A stretch of 64,000 nucleotides of DNA from contig PDUO01000009.1 of assembly GCA_003008705.1 (NCBI GenBank), forward strand, positions 806,001 to 870,000. Reading direction: 5' to 3'. This document shows positions 11,061 to 24,143 of the stretch, piece after piece. The translations under genes were made by a program, and so were the position numbers. Under the pieces are notes generated by a model that saw only the letters and a list, made by a program, of their open reading frames with translations, did no database searches and was not told the DNA's origin. Source of the DNA: Pezicula radicicola. Its lineage: Eukaryota; Ascomycota; Leotiomycetes; Helotiales; Dermateaceae. Each line of letters starts with the position of its first letter. The stretch's first letter is position 1.

Positions 11061-14000
11061 ATGGTTCGTTTATGGAGTTCAATAGCAGCTGTTGGGTTGT
11101 TGACTGCAGGTCTCGTTTCAGCAGAGGCATATACTCCAATACACGAAGCAGGACGATGTGCAGTACGAGGGCAGTGTGGCAAGAAGTCTTTCTTTGGCAA
11201 GGAATTGCCTTGCCCCGATAACGGACTTGCAAAGCAACCGGAAGAAGATGTACGAGACAAACTTGTGAAGCTGTGCGGGCCAAAATGGAGCACTGGCCCT
11301 GTGTGTTGTGAGGCAGAACAGGTTAAAGTCCCGATCGACTTTCGAGAATAACTGCTAACAATACTGCAGCTTGATGCCCTTGAAGATAACCTAAAAACCG
11401 CGAACTCGATTATATCCTCTTGCCCAGCATGCAAAGACAACTTCTACAACATGTTCTGCACCTTCACATGCTCCCCAGACCAGTCGCTATTTGTCAACGT
11501 CACACAGACGCAGGAGAAGGGCGATAAATATATTGTGACTGAACTTGATCATCTCATAAGTGAGAAATATGGTTCCGGCTTCTACGACAGCTGCAAGGAT
11601 GTTAAGGTTGGAGCCACAAATGGAAATGCCATGGCATTGATTGGAGGTGGAGCCAAGAATTATTCGGCTATGTTGAAGTTTCTAGGTGATGAGAAGTTCT
11701 TGGGGTCACCATTCCAGATGAACTTCCCTCCACCAAGCAGTTACCATGAGGGCGATATGGGCGCTTTGGAAATGATTCCGAAGAAATGCAATGACGAGGA
11801 CCCGAACTTCAGGTGTGCTTGCATCGATTGTCCTGATGTGTGTCCGGAATTACCAGCTGTTAAAACTTCGGGTTCTTGTCACGTTGGGTTACTCCCATGC
11901 TTGTCTTTTGGAGCCATCATGGTCTATAGCATCTTTATTCTCCTGCTAGTAACGGCAATCATCGGGCATATTGCTTGGGCGAAGCACTCACGCCATAAGA
12001 ATGAACGTATGCGTCTTCTTCAAGACTCAAATCCCAGCGACGATGAGGATGAAGGGGACATGACTCAGAACGGAGCGATGTACGATCGGCCGCAAAAGAT
12101 CTATTCTATTAATACCGCCTGCGACAGCGCATTTAGTTGGCTGGGCTATAAGGCCGCGAAATTTCCAGGTATTACCATTGGAAGCAGCATCTTTGTCGTT
12201 CTCCTTCTCAGTCTTGGCTGGATGAACTTTGAAATCGAAAGAGATCCAGCCCGCTTGTGGGTTAGCCCCACTTCTGCTGCTGCGCAAGAGAAGGCCTTCT
12301 TCGATAAGAACTTCGGGCCATTTTATCGTGCTGAGCAAGTTTTCTTGGTAAATGACACTCATTCCGAAGGTCCCGGCCCAGTACTGAGTTATGACACACT
12401 GGATTGGTGGTTTGGTGTTGAGAAACGCGTGGGTGAGCTCAAAGGCAACAAGACGGGGGCCACTCTGGATGATGTCTGCTTCAAACCGACTGGGACAGAT
12501 TGTGTTGTTCAGTCTGTAGGTGCTTACTTTGGGAACAATTTAGGATCATATAACCCAACCACCTGGAAAGCCCGTCTCCGCGAGTGTGCAGCATCACCTG
12601 TAAATTGCCGTCCTGCCTTCGGCCAGCCTATAGACCCTACCATGATTCTGGGTGGTTATGGAACGTCAGGAGATGTTGCAAACGCGTCTGCCATCATTGT
12701 CACTTGGGTCGTCTCAAATGCTGCCGAAGGATCATCTCAAGTTGCACGTGCCATGGACTGGGAAGAATCTCTCAAGTTAACTCTTCTTGATGTTCAAGAG
12801 GAAGCAAGTCAGCGTGGCTTGAGACTATCTTTCTCCACGGAGATCAGTTTGGAGGAAGAGCTCAACAAGTCGACGAACACGGATGCCAAGATTGTTGTCA
12901 TAAGCTACATTATTATGTTCTTCTATGCATCATTAGCTCTGGGTTCAACGACTCTTTCTCTACGCACAATACTTCGTTATCCAGCGACGTCATTTGTCCA
13001 GTCAAAATTCTCCCTTGGAGTTGTTGGCATCGCCATAGTGCTTATGTCTATATCGGCATCTATTGGCCTGTTCTCTGCCGCTGGTATCAAAGTGACACTC
13101 ATTATTGCCGAGGTCATCCCATTCATTGTACTGGCGGTTGGAGTAGACAACATTTTTCTAATTGTGCACGAGTTCGAACGAGTCAATATCAGCCATCCGG
13201 ATGATATGGTCGAAGTTCGAGTTTCTAGGGCGCTTGGACGAATGGGCCCATCCATTCTTTTGTCAGCCTCGACCGAGACGATCGCATTTGCACTAGGAGC
13301 GTTGGTAGGCATGCCAGCCGTACGAAATTTCGCCGTTTACGCTGCTGGTGCTGTTTTCATCAACGCCTTATTGCAGGTTACAATGTTTGTATCTGTGCTC
13401 GCTCTCAATCAACGACGAGTAGAAGACAGCAGGTCAGACTGTTTCCCTTGTATCCAGATCAAGAGCGCTCGTGTACAGTTTGGAAATGGAATTGGCAGCG
13501 GAAGTGCAAGACCATACGAAGGCCAGGAGGAGAGTAGTCTCCAGCTGTTCATCCGCAAGTATTATGCACCGACACTCTTAGGAAAGAAGATGAAGGTCGC
13601 CATAATAGTATTCTTCCTAGGTATTTTCACAGCTGGAGTGTCTCTAATCCCCGAAGTCTCCCTTGGTTTGGACCAACGAGTTGCGATTCCGGACGGCTCT
13701 TACTTGATACCTTACTTCAATGATCTTTACGATTATTTTGATTCTGGACCACCCGTCTACTTCGTTACTCGGGAATTGAACGTCACAGAACGTAAACATC
13801 AGCAGCAACTTTGTTCTCGATTCACCACATGTGATCAATATTCACTGACAAATGTCTTGGAGCAAGAACGTAAGAGACCAAATGTATCTTACGTTGCTAC
13901 AAATGCTGCAAGCTGGATAGACGACTACTTCAGCTGGCTAAATCCAGAACTTGACACATGCTGTGTCGAGCATGGTACAGCTTGCTTCCAAAACCGCGAT

Positions 14001-14942
14001 CCAGCTTGGAATACTACAATGTATGGAATGCCTGAAGGCGACGAATTTGTTCACTACCTCAAAAAATGGCTTGCGGCACCCACGGACGACATATGCCCAC
14101 TAGGCGGACAAGCCGCTTACGGTGATGCCGTGGTAGTTGATTCGAAGAGGGATACAATCCCAGCCAGCCACTTCCGCGCAAGCCATACGCCTCTCAAGAG
14201 CCAGGAAGATTTCATTGCAGCTTACGCTTCAGCACGACGAATTGCGGATGGAGTTAGCCAAGATGCAGGCATCGAGGTCTTCCCATACAGTATTTTCTAT
14301 ATTTTCTTCGATCAATATTCCACAATCGTTCGCCTAACAGCTACACTTCTGGGATCGGCACTCGCTCTCATTCTTGTCATATCGTCTATACTCCTCGGCT
14401 CTGTAAAGACCGGAGCTATTGTGACTGTAACAGTCATTATGATAGTAATCGACATCATTGGGACCATGGCTGTCTTTAATGTGTCGCTAAACGCTGTCAG
14501 TCTGGTTAACCTTGTTATTTGTGTCGGTATCGGAGTCGAATTTTGTGCGCACATTGCCAGAGCATTCATGTTCCCATCTCGATCCGTAATGGAGCGTGCG
14601 AAGAACAAGTTCCGTGGCCGCGATGCTCGTGCTTGGACGTCTCTCGTCAATGTAGGCGGCTCTGTATTCTCTGGAATCACGATTACCAAACTTTTAGGCG
14701 TCTTTGTGCTGGCATTTACCAGGAGTAAGATCTTTGAGATCTATTATTTCAGAATCTGGCTTGCCTTGGTCGTCTTTGCTGCTACGCATGCCCTTATCTT
14801 CTTGCCTGTAGCACTTAGCATATTTGGTGGAGAGGGTTACGTTGACCCCGAGAGTGATGGAGGTCTCGAGGAAGATCTGGCGAGTAGGAGATACAGGGCT
14901 TTGTTGCCTGATACTGGGAGTGATTCGGACGAGGATTATTAG
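11061..14942 (+). CDS. ncr1: NPC1/Ncr1-type sterol transporter
   Basis: Vacuolar/lysosomal membrane protein that moves sterols from the lumen into the membrane. Exons 11061-11321 and 11370-14942 (48-nt intron); 1,277 residues. Seen: signal peptide MVRLWSSIAAVGLLTAGLVSA; Cys-rich N-terminal sterol-binding domain (GRCAVRGQCGKK, CPACKDNFYNMFCTFTCSPDQS); a membrane segment near residues 270-295; a sterol-sensing domain around residues 600-760 with VIPFIVLAVGVDNIFL near 670 and GRMGPSILLSASTETIAFALGAL; and a second RND-like membrane bundle (FDQYSTIVRLTATLLGSALAL, NLVICVGIGVEFCAHIARAF) near the C-terminus. The tail is acidic (DTGSDSDEDY). Length matches fungal Ncr1. The ATG at 11061 is chosen because it directly precedes the signal peptide; the earlier in-frame ATG at 10791 is not supported. 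Confidence 0.95.
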
Positions 14943-15311
14943 TAGTAGGTAATATCCGTCCAACGACCTCAATACCAAGGGGTCAATAATGTACATGTAA
15001 AACATGAAGTTCTCAATTAAATTATTCTTGGAAAAGCCAATACGAATTTCATTTGGGTGAATTGAAATGACAGTGATAAATAAAGACCTACCATTTATCT
15101 ACACGTCTTTCTTTTATAGGTACACACAACACTACTCTAAATGAGACTCCAGGTAGTGGAGAGCCTTGGGGGCTTGGCACGTGATGCAAGCGAGAGCCTT
15201 AATGACGAGGCTGACAACTTTTTGATCATTCCACTCCACTGACAGTACGACGTCAACTGCTTCACCCTTCACATTCGTTATTAATTCTGTTTTTCCTCTC
15301 TCAAACTTTCA
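14943..15311. other. Intergenic between NPC1 and COQ5, with CACGTG at 15178
   Basis: 369 nt holding the NPC1 3' UTR and the COQ5 promoter. A CACGTG palindrome lies at 15178-15183, about 130 nt before the COQ5 start. AATAAA-like words occur near 15073. Nothing else seen. Confidence 0.5.
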
Positions 15312-16377
<1,066 letters not shown>

Positions 16378-16967
16378 ACAATTAGTTGTAAGGATGTCAT
16401 GACATATGTATAAAATCGTTAAAGACACCAGAGGGGTGCCGAAGTCAAAGTATATGTACTATATTTCTAATAAAGAATATCAACAAGCATCACATCTATA
16501 TCTAATAAGACTGACTTCGGTTGTAAATTTTCATGGATGATGTTTGTCAATAATGGTTGCATCACTTCGGGAATGCTGCGCTTGCTCTCAACCACAAGCT
16601 CATAATACAAAGATCATATTCTCTCTATCTGCTTCCCCTCATAAGAACCGCCAGCAACCGCTCTTCTTTTACTAGTGGAAAAATAGTAGACTACACGCAA
16701 CGCCCTTGCGGCCATCAAACGATGCGATAATTGGGGGATCAAAAGTACAGAGAAGAGAAAAGCTATCATCGCTTTCCGCACTGTAAGAGGCATAAGCTAT
16801 CGAACTCCCTCCAGGCCCAAATCAAATACCTATGATAAAAAGCCTTATACTATCGGCTCTCACTGCTATCTTTCGCTCCCAACGAATGACCATTACGAAG
16901 ATTTACGAGACCAGGGGACTTTTGGTGAAACGGAAAGGAAATTTGTGTCGCTTCGTAAATTGTTTCC
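16378..16967. other. Convergent 3' region between COQ5 and DUF2433 gene
   Basis: About 590 nt that should hold both 3' UTRs. AATAAAGAAT near 16469 is a possible poly(A) signal for COQ5. No additional gene seen. Confidence 0.5.
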
Positions 16968-19348
16968 TCAAGAGTCGCCTGTAGCTGGAGTCGCGGCAGC
17001 TGGCGCTGGTGATGATGCCCCGCCTTCGGTCTTGTTATAGCTACCTCGTCCACGTCCTCTACCACCACGGTCGCTACGCTCACTTCCTCGACCACCTCTC
17101 GATCCACCACGACCTCCACGACCTCCTCGGCCACCTTCGCTATCACTAGCACCACCGCTTCGGTAGCCTCGTTCTGCGTTTGGTCCGCCTCTGTTGCTAC
17201 TTCCCCAGTTGCCGGCTCCGCCGCGGTTGGCCGGATAAGTTTTGTTGTTGTTTTCTCTTGGTTGGAACACCTTGACAAGAGGTCTGCTTCTGTCCTCGTT
17301 CGACCGTGACTTAATATCCTCAGGAAGACGGGCAAGAATAGAATCTCTATCTTCTAAGGTCTTAAAAAAGGCAACCTTGTTCGATTGGCCCCATTTCTCA
17401 ATTCTCGTGATCTTTGCTCTGTCCTCTTCGGGGAATAATTCTCTGACCGCTTCATCGGCAGTCACATTCATGATAAATAGGCCAATGGTGGGTTCAGCTG
17501 AGGTCTTTGCAACAGGAGATACAGCATCAGCACCGTTGGTAGATGTTCCATTGCTGGCTGTAGGTGTACCAGCTTTCTCGTTCTCCTTGTTTGATGGTAG
17601 GTTAACGACGTTGTTTTGAGTGGGTTGTGGAGTACCCGGCTTCTGTTGGAACGGTGTTGGAGAATCAGTTGCACGATCAGAACCGGTCGGCCCTCTTGGT
17701 TGTTGCTGCTGGGTGTTTTGACCACGTTGTTGACCTTGGTTAAAGGGCTGCGCTGCAGGTTGTGCCACTGGAGAGCGTTGCGCTGGACCAGTTGGGGCAG
17801 AGGCAACAAGTGCATGGCTTGAGCCTGGAGTTCCTGATCCAGTAGCTGGGGCCTGGGCTGCTTGTTGATTGAGATGACCTGGATGTTGCTTTGCACCACG
17901 GTGCGCGAAGTTAAATCCTTGCGCTCTCATCTCAGTACCAATTCGACCATCCTGAACCTCGAGTACGAGCCAGCCGAAAGCAGCGTCCGCCAAATTGAAG
18001 TTCCACATGTTTTTAAATGCACTTTCGTCAACCTGGCCAATTGCAGCAGCATTTGGACCACTGACTGGGCCGCCAAAAGGATTGCCTCCATGAGCAGTCG
18101 TTGGCATCTTCTCTACTATTCCAAGCGCATTGTTGAGGAGATTCTGCTGTGCCTCGTTTTGTTGAATTGCCGGCTGAACCTCACTCTTTACTGTCTCCCA
18201 TACATCGTTAAAAGAGGCTTTCGATGCGGCAAGCTTTCCACGGTAGTGATCCAAGGTAGGATTGACGCTGAATTCGTTATAGGAACTGCCGTACCGGAAA
18301 TGAAGACCGGCAGAGATTGAGAAATCGGCCTTAAGAGTGACTGAGAGCTGGTTTAGAATACCTTCTCGCGCCGGGGATGCATGTGTGATGAAAACTCGGG
18401 TTTCGGTTGGATCGTATACACGGTTTGCTGTATCCACAAGCTCGCCCATTTGCAACAGCGTAGTCCACATCGTTCCTTGACCACCAGCGATTGTCGTGCG
18501 TCCTTCACCATTGTCGAATAGCTTGTGCATCACAACAGCACCACCGAGACCAAGAAGTCTGAGTTTGACGCCACCAATCTCTAATAACATGGAACGTGCT
18601 TCATCGATAATGTGAAGCTTGTCTACCTTATACTCTCCAGACCGGAACTTCTCTAAGACCCGCACATCTTCGCAGGCTCCCCATACTGTGTAGACAGGAA
18701 CATCGAGCTTCAATTGGCCGCTGAGGAATTGTGGGAGTTCGGAAAGAGGTAGATCGCTAGGCTGGAAACGTGTTTTGACTGGACCACCCGGTGCTCCAAT
18801 TGCCTTCTTTGTTGCTTCTGTGATGAGGGGGGAATATTGGGCAACATGCTTAAGGGTCCTGCCAAATGTTAGATGCTGATAAAACTAACCTGCTGGGCCG
18901 CGACAATCTTACTTCTCGGCAATCCGATCTAAGGACGTCTCATCATAGAAACCAAAGTCTCCAGTGTGTATGATATGATCTGCGCGAGCTTGCTTTGCGA
19001 GCTCATTAAGGGACCTTAGGTTTCCTTTACACATGTCAGTCAGGTTGTTGACCAGCTCTTCCAGAGATACCTACCGCGCACATCTGCAACACAAAGCACT
19101 CGAATTCCTCCAGTCTGTATGATACGGCCATTGTTTGGTAGTAGGGGTGCAGCTCCTGGAGGTAGTCCAGTGTGACCTCCTACAGCTCCGTTCGGTAGAT
19201 AGCCTGGGTTGTTGTAGGTGTGGGGGCGCTGCTGTGAGGAAGGGTTAGTTGACGCAGGAGAAGATGTAGATGGTTGGTTTGAGATTCTTGATACGCCAGC
19301 GGGCGCCTTGCCCTTGCGACCATCGGTCTTAGAAGATCGAGGAGGCAT
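16968..19348 (-). CDS. DUF2433 domain protein with RGG-rich C-terminus
   Basis: Conserved fungal protein of unknown biochemical role whose N-terminal half resembles a metallophosphoesterase. Exons on the minus strand: 19075-19348, 18913-19024, 16968-18858, with introns of 50 and 54 nt; 758 residues. Seen: Ser/Pro-rich N-terminus from MPPRSSKTDGRKGK; then IRVLCVADVRGNLRSLNEL and HIIHTGDFGFYDE, typical of the DUF2433 family and of calcineurin-like phosphatase first motifs; VPVYTVWGACEDVRVLEKF; then a Gln/Pro/Thr-rich linker and a C-terminal RGG box (repeated GGRGGRGG and RGGRGRGRGS) of the sort that binds RNA. RNA-related function is inference from the RGG tail. The start at 19348 is preferred; an in-frame ATG at 19420 has no domain support. 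Confidence 0.85.
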
Positions 19349-20352
19349 ACTGTGCGCAAGATTTTGAGTCGCGAAAGCAAGTGATGTTAAGAAGGTGCTT
19401 GGATGGTTGTGTCTGGACATGGAGACTGAAGAAGCAACCTAACTTACAGATGCCATAATTTGGAGGAAGTGGTATTGCTCTGCAATGGAAAGGGCGATTC
19501 ACTCGGCGTTGTCTTGCGCTAAGACGAGAAAGAGAGACTGGGGCGTGGGAGAATGATTCTGGGGAAAGGAGGATTTTGGTGGTGGAAGGCGCGATGCAAC
19601 GTGAATCAGATTTCGAAGTTGAGAGCTTCTGGATCCCAAATGCAGTGTCCCAAAGCGGTTTGGCGCCAACGAGCGGGATCGTTAAAAGCAACGTCCAGGC
19701 TGGCAACATGACAACATGGTAACATGGGAAGACGCAGGCCTCTCCCTCTTTCGCAGCTACGCATTGCAACAGACATCATACCCTATAGAGAGAGAGAGAG
19801 TAGATCATTCTTAGCAGTTCCTAGGAATAGCCAAGGTGCTTTAGATCAGGATCTGTAGCTTTTAACCACTTCAAACAAGCAGCCTGGAGCATTGAGTCCA
19901 CGCTGCCTGATTGGTTGTGAGCCTAAAATCAATCCTCTGGACCATGGACGAAGCCAAAAAATGAGATGAACGATTTCGCTTTCCATGTCCCTTTCCCTTC
20001 CCTTTCCACTTTCGTATTACTTGTGTTTTAGTCAATTCAACCATAACTTGTATTACTTCAGGGGTTTCTGTGGCAGCTATTGGCGCCAGCGTTTCTTTGT
20101 CTCGTAGCTCAGCTCCTTACAGCATTTACATCCACACCTGCATCTCAAAGCGACCAAGTCTTTGCGTGTGTGCCTCTACCATTCAACACACTCATTTCTG
20201 TCTTCTGCCTCTTCTACCGCGACTCCCCTGCCAGGTCTCTAGCATTTGCTTTTCATATCTACACATCAAAGTGTTCAAGTCTCTGCACGTGTGCTTCTAC
20301 CATTCAACACACTCATTCCTGTCTTCTGCTCTTCTACTGCGACTTCTCAATT
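19349..20352. other. Divergent intergenic region between DUF2433 gene and BTB-like gene
   Basis: About 1 kb. It has a short (AG)n run near 19790, a CCCTTTCC-type pyrimidine tract near 19985-20015 and a 121-bp imperfect tandem duplication directly before the BTB-like gene. No gene recognised. Confidence 0.5.
20130..20345 (+). repeat. Imperfect tandem duplication, period 121 bp
   Basis: Two copies, about 20130-20225 and 20257-20345, share AAGTCT-TGC.CGTGTG, the exact block CCATTCAACACACTCATT, and CTGTCTTCTGC.TCTTCTAC.GCGACT. The shared block sits at 20179 and 20300, giving the 121-nt offset. It lies in the presumed 5' leader of the BTB-like gene. Divergence shows the duplication is not recent. 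Confidence 0.8.
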
Positions 20353-20852
20353 ATGAGTGGCCCAAATTTCGTCAGGTGAGTCCAGCACATTTTGATCAAC
20401 TCGTTATTTTGTATTACTTCTCATCTCTATCTTTCCATTGGTCTTTTGACAAGGTACCCGGTCAATTTACCACCTCTAGACTCTACATCTTTGCTGACAT
20501 GGCGGGCATACCGTCACTCCAAAATCAATGCATTGATATGCTTAGCAAATTGCGCAAATTCCCAGTAAATGCTATGCAGTACGTTTGGAAGAACACAATG
20601 CAAAGCAGCCCACTTAGCCGTTACCTTGTTGATGCACTTGTTACGGTGTTTATGGCGGCTCCCAGTTCGGAGAGTTGCAAACCTTGTCTACAAACATTTT
20701 CAAGGGAGATATTCAAGGATGTCATCCTAGCTATGCGGGAACATCTTGTCAAATGCCTAGCGAGTGGAAACGAAAAGTATGTGTTGCCTAGGTCTACGGA
20801 CAATATGACCAAGTACCACGTGGAGGAGGAAGCCAGCAAGTCATCATTATGA
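20353..20852 (+). CDS. Short BTB/POZ-derived protein lacking the BTB core
   Basis: Family members carry an N-terminal BTB/POZ dimerisation domain followed by a helical region. Here the only convincing structure is exon 20353-20375 (MSGPNFV), a 104-nt intron (GTGAGT...CTCTAG) and exon 20480-20852, giving 131 residues. The second exon begins with RLYIFADMAGIPSLQNQCID and continues PVNAMQYVWKNT and SPLSRYLVDALV, which match the region just after the BTB fold in fungal BTB proteins ([VL]YVFADK..I..L.N...D). The BTB core itself (about 80-100 residues) is absent. Either the gene is a truncated derivative or the retained part is a relic. Function unknown. Confidence 0.55.
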
Positions 20853-21523
20853 TTTTCTAATGAGGAAGGCTCAAAGCTATGTTGTTGGGTTTAAGATGAA
20901 TCGAGTTTTGCAATGCATGGATTGGGACCGCTCAACCACAAATGCACCGCACTAAATTCACAGGCATATTCAATGCATTTCACATTTCTGCCATACCAGA
21001 GTGAGCAGTGACCCTACTGTGAGTACGTCTCAAACCCTTTCAGACACTGAAACTAACCCTCAAGCCAGGCAGGTCGAAGCAGCCTTCGAATTGAATTTTA
21101 ACTAAAAAATCACAACTTTCTTTTGGACGGTCTGCAAGCTCGCTTCCGTTGCATGTTTCTCGACCAAAAATGGCTATATGAGTGGCAAGTTGGAATTCAG
21201 TGCGATGGAAGGGAAAGTAGGAGAATATCGAAATCTAGACATGGCTTTTCTTACGCATGTATTGGGACTACGGTCGAAGAGTTGCATAAACTCACTATTT
21301 GTCACATTCCATCCGTCACTTATTTTGTGGTGCATCTTGCACAAGGACAAAGGCGCCTAGGTTGTTGACCATGTTCAAAAGCATTTGTAGCCCATGACGC
21401 TTAACAAGGTCATGCTCAACAACGATTATCAGAGAAGAGACGGGTATCATTAATTAAAAGTTCACTATGGTCGCTCAAAATTGTGTCCATCCATACAAAA
21501 ATTCTGCCCTTTCCAATGAACTG
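20853..21523. other. Convergent intergenic region before GEM1 3' end
   Basis: About 670 nt. A 60-81 codon pair of overlapping frames near 21123-21368 has no recognisable product. No RNA or repeat seen. Confidence 0.5.
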
Positions 21524-23470
21524 TCATGTAGCGTTTGTGGTCCTTCTCCAGATCATAGCCGCCGCCACGGCCGCACAAACTGTAGCGCCGAGAGCCACAT
21601 ACATTCCTGTCCTGTCCGGTGGTTCCTCCTCACTCTTTGGAAATCCTAAGTTTGGATTTGTAGCCGCTTCAGCAAGAGTAACAAACAATTCACTGATACT
21701 ATTCCATGTAACACTGACGTGCAAAGGCGCGCTCATGTTCAAGCTCATCGTATACTCGTCAGGTTGCATCTCAGACCTCTGTGTTGTTTTGTCCTGGTCC
21801 GCTTTCAGAGCCGTGTAGACTGCTGGTAGCTCATCGAGATGAGGATATTTCTGACGCAGAGAGACAATATGTGAAAAGGAATCTGGATCTGACGAGTCGT
21901 AAGTATAACAAATCAGATCACATGCATCTAGCTTCGCGCGGTTTTCAAGAATGGCAGGCTCAAGTTCCCCGAGTTCTTCCAGAATCAGATAGCATTGTTT
22001 GCCGCCTTGTAGTTCTACGCTGTTGACCGCTGTACGAGGCTTTATGGTAGGCCGGTACAGAGAGTCAAATGGCCTATTGAGGAAAGCGTCGAGGAGAGAC
22101 GATTTGCCCGATGAACCTGCGCCGAGAACATAGCAAAGTACGACATTCCGCTCAACCCGACCAGCTTTCCGTCTCCGCTTGCGCGATTTTGTTATCTTGA
22201 GAGCGGACGTGGTGGAAGCACGGGGTCCTCCCGGTGGTTCGAAACCGAGGTAGGCAAGGTAGGATAGCGTTGTGGTTGGAGACACAAATGTGGTCATGGA
22301 CCATTGCGCGAGCCAGCCCTGGAGGGTAATATGGCCTGCTTCATTTCGAACAGTGCAAGATGGGAAAGAGGATTCGACCCAGAAGGATGGCAGTCCAGGG
22401 GTTGGTGCAAAGAGAGCATCAAGCTCGGAGTCATTAAGACCACCATCATTGTCCTTATCAAACAGAAGGAATAAATCAACAAAGAAGCGATAGCCAGCTG
22501 GACTGAGTTCTGCGGAGGAATATTCAGGAATATCAAACTTGGGGTGCAAAAAGCTGTCTTTTAAGCTCAGACTGTCCGTGTAATGGTACTTTCGTAGGAT
22601 AATCCAAATTGTTTCGTGCCTGCCCTTCTCCGCGAAAATTTTGTTTAGCTGTATGAAGCCTCTTTGATCTATTCCCTTTTCCATGTCAGATTTGGGGGAC
22701 GCCTTGCTAATTGACAGCTTGATGTTCTCCAGATCCTCAGAGGACAATGGTTTCCCGAAGCACTTTGCTTGGAAGTCGTGCATCTCCTGATCATTCAAAT
22801 ATCCATCCTGATCCTTATCGCAGAGATAGAATATCCTTCGGAGGGCAGCCACAGCTGCAGGTTTCAGGTTTCCTTCTTTTGAATCGAAGAGGGGTGCAAT
22901 CGGATGTGTCACAGCTTTCTGGCATAGAAAGAAAACCTCATTGACGTTGTGGTGTTCCCTGGCACTGGTCCTTATGCATGAATCTATCTCCTTGAACTCT
23001 GCCATAACAGGCAACATCTCATCCTCCACTACCTGTGCTGTATTCCCATTCGAAGTCAAGTCCGATTTGTTGGCGCAAAGAACGACCGGTACATTCACAC
23101 CCAGAGAGCGGAAGTACGGCATCCAGAACAAAGCAACCCGCTCATAGCTGTAGTGGTCGGAATACACCAAAAGTATGACATTGGATTTCCGAATCTCTTT
23201 GCGCAGGTTATTGCGTTCTTGGGGTAGTGCGGAGGTATCTACGATGGTGGTCGTCACATTCTCGGGTGTCCCAATACTTGGAGGTATCGTAATCTGGGGA
23301 AGGACACTTTGGATCTTGTTGGTCACGAAGACATCCTTGACTAGAGAAGTGATGAGGCTGGACTTTCCGGCACCCTCGTCGCCACATACACATATGCGTA
23401 CTGTATGGCACCGACACCGTCAGCCGACGAAGCTAGGATGGGAGGGCTGAGAGACCTCACCTGTGGCCAT
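21524..23470 (-). CDS. gem1: Mitochondrial Rho GTPase (Miro) GEM1
   Basis: Tail-anchored outer mitochondrial membrane GTPase needed for mitochondrial morphology and inheritance and, in yeast, a regulator of ERMES contact sites. Exons on the minus strand: 23461-23470 (ten nucleotides, MAT+1) and 21524-23400, separated by a 60-nt intron; 628 residues. Seen: first GTPase domain with P-loop [12 protein letters not shown] and NKSD; EF hand 1 [14 protein letters not shown] hand 2 [12 protein letters not shown]; second GTPase with P-loop [15 protein letters not shown]; and a C-terminal membrane anchor [19 protein letters not shown] followed by RRTTNAT. Order and length are those of Miro proteins. 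The tiny first exon is required to supply a start before [13 protein letters not shown]. Confidence 0.95.
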
Positions 23471-24143
23471 GCTTGTTCGCCCTTGGAGTTGGCACACTTA
23501 TTGATATTCCATGCTTGGGGTTACTGTACTTGTACAAGAGACTGTGCATAGGCCACCCACCGTAACGAGATGCTTCGTGCTTCGTGCTTCGTGCTGCGAT
23601 CAGGTCACGACTGGATCAAGACTGGCGCTTAAGAGACTTTGTAGAGCCGCGCCTGATAGCAAATAGTCGCGACACATGGCCGATCCATACTTTGGAGAGC
23701 GGAGGCGATTTTTACGCGAGCTCCAGGGCAGATTGTTCAGATGACGAAGGTGACATGCTTCAATGATCACTTTCGTACAAGTCCATTTTCTGTACCATTT
23801 AATTTATACTCCTCCAAAAACCAGCTCCAATCACTAACGCCCGTCTTACTGTATTTTTCCATTTATCGCCAATAGCGAAAAACGCTCTGCCCAGTACACC
23901 TTACTAATTATTACAGTCCTTTAATCACATCTTGGCAAAACTACCCCACAGTGCAGTACAAGAACCATTGCGGCGTACCTGCAGGGCCTACTCCCCTTCC
24001 CCACAACACTACAACACAGGGTAACGCAGTACAATAACAACAACGGGCACTCCTTGGATAATTTGGAGCTTTCGGGTCAACGGTCGCTTTAAGATAGTGC
24101 AATCAATAGCCTCGTCTGCGTTTAGCAAAGTGCTTAAGCTCCA
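23471..24143. other. Divergent promoter region of GEM1 and creC
   Basis: About 670 nt between the two divergent starts. It contains a heptanucleotide microrepeat close to GEM1 and A/C-rich leader sequence near creC. A 60-codon frame (23584-23766) is not supported as a gene. Confidence 0.5.
23571..23598. repeat. Heptanucleotide tandem repeat (TGCTTCG)3-4
   Basis: TGCTTCG is present at 23571, 23578 and 23585, with a fourth variant TGCTGCG at 23592. It is about 100 nt upstream of the GEM1 start. Confidence 0.9.

Noticed and set aside
19349..19420. Upstream in-frame ATG for the DUF2433 gene
   Set aside because: It adds 24 residues without known family sequence; the ATG at 19348 gives a typical basic Ser-rich start. 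Cannot be excluded.
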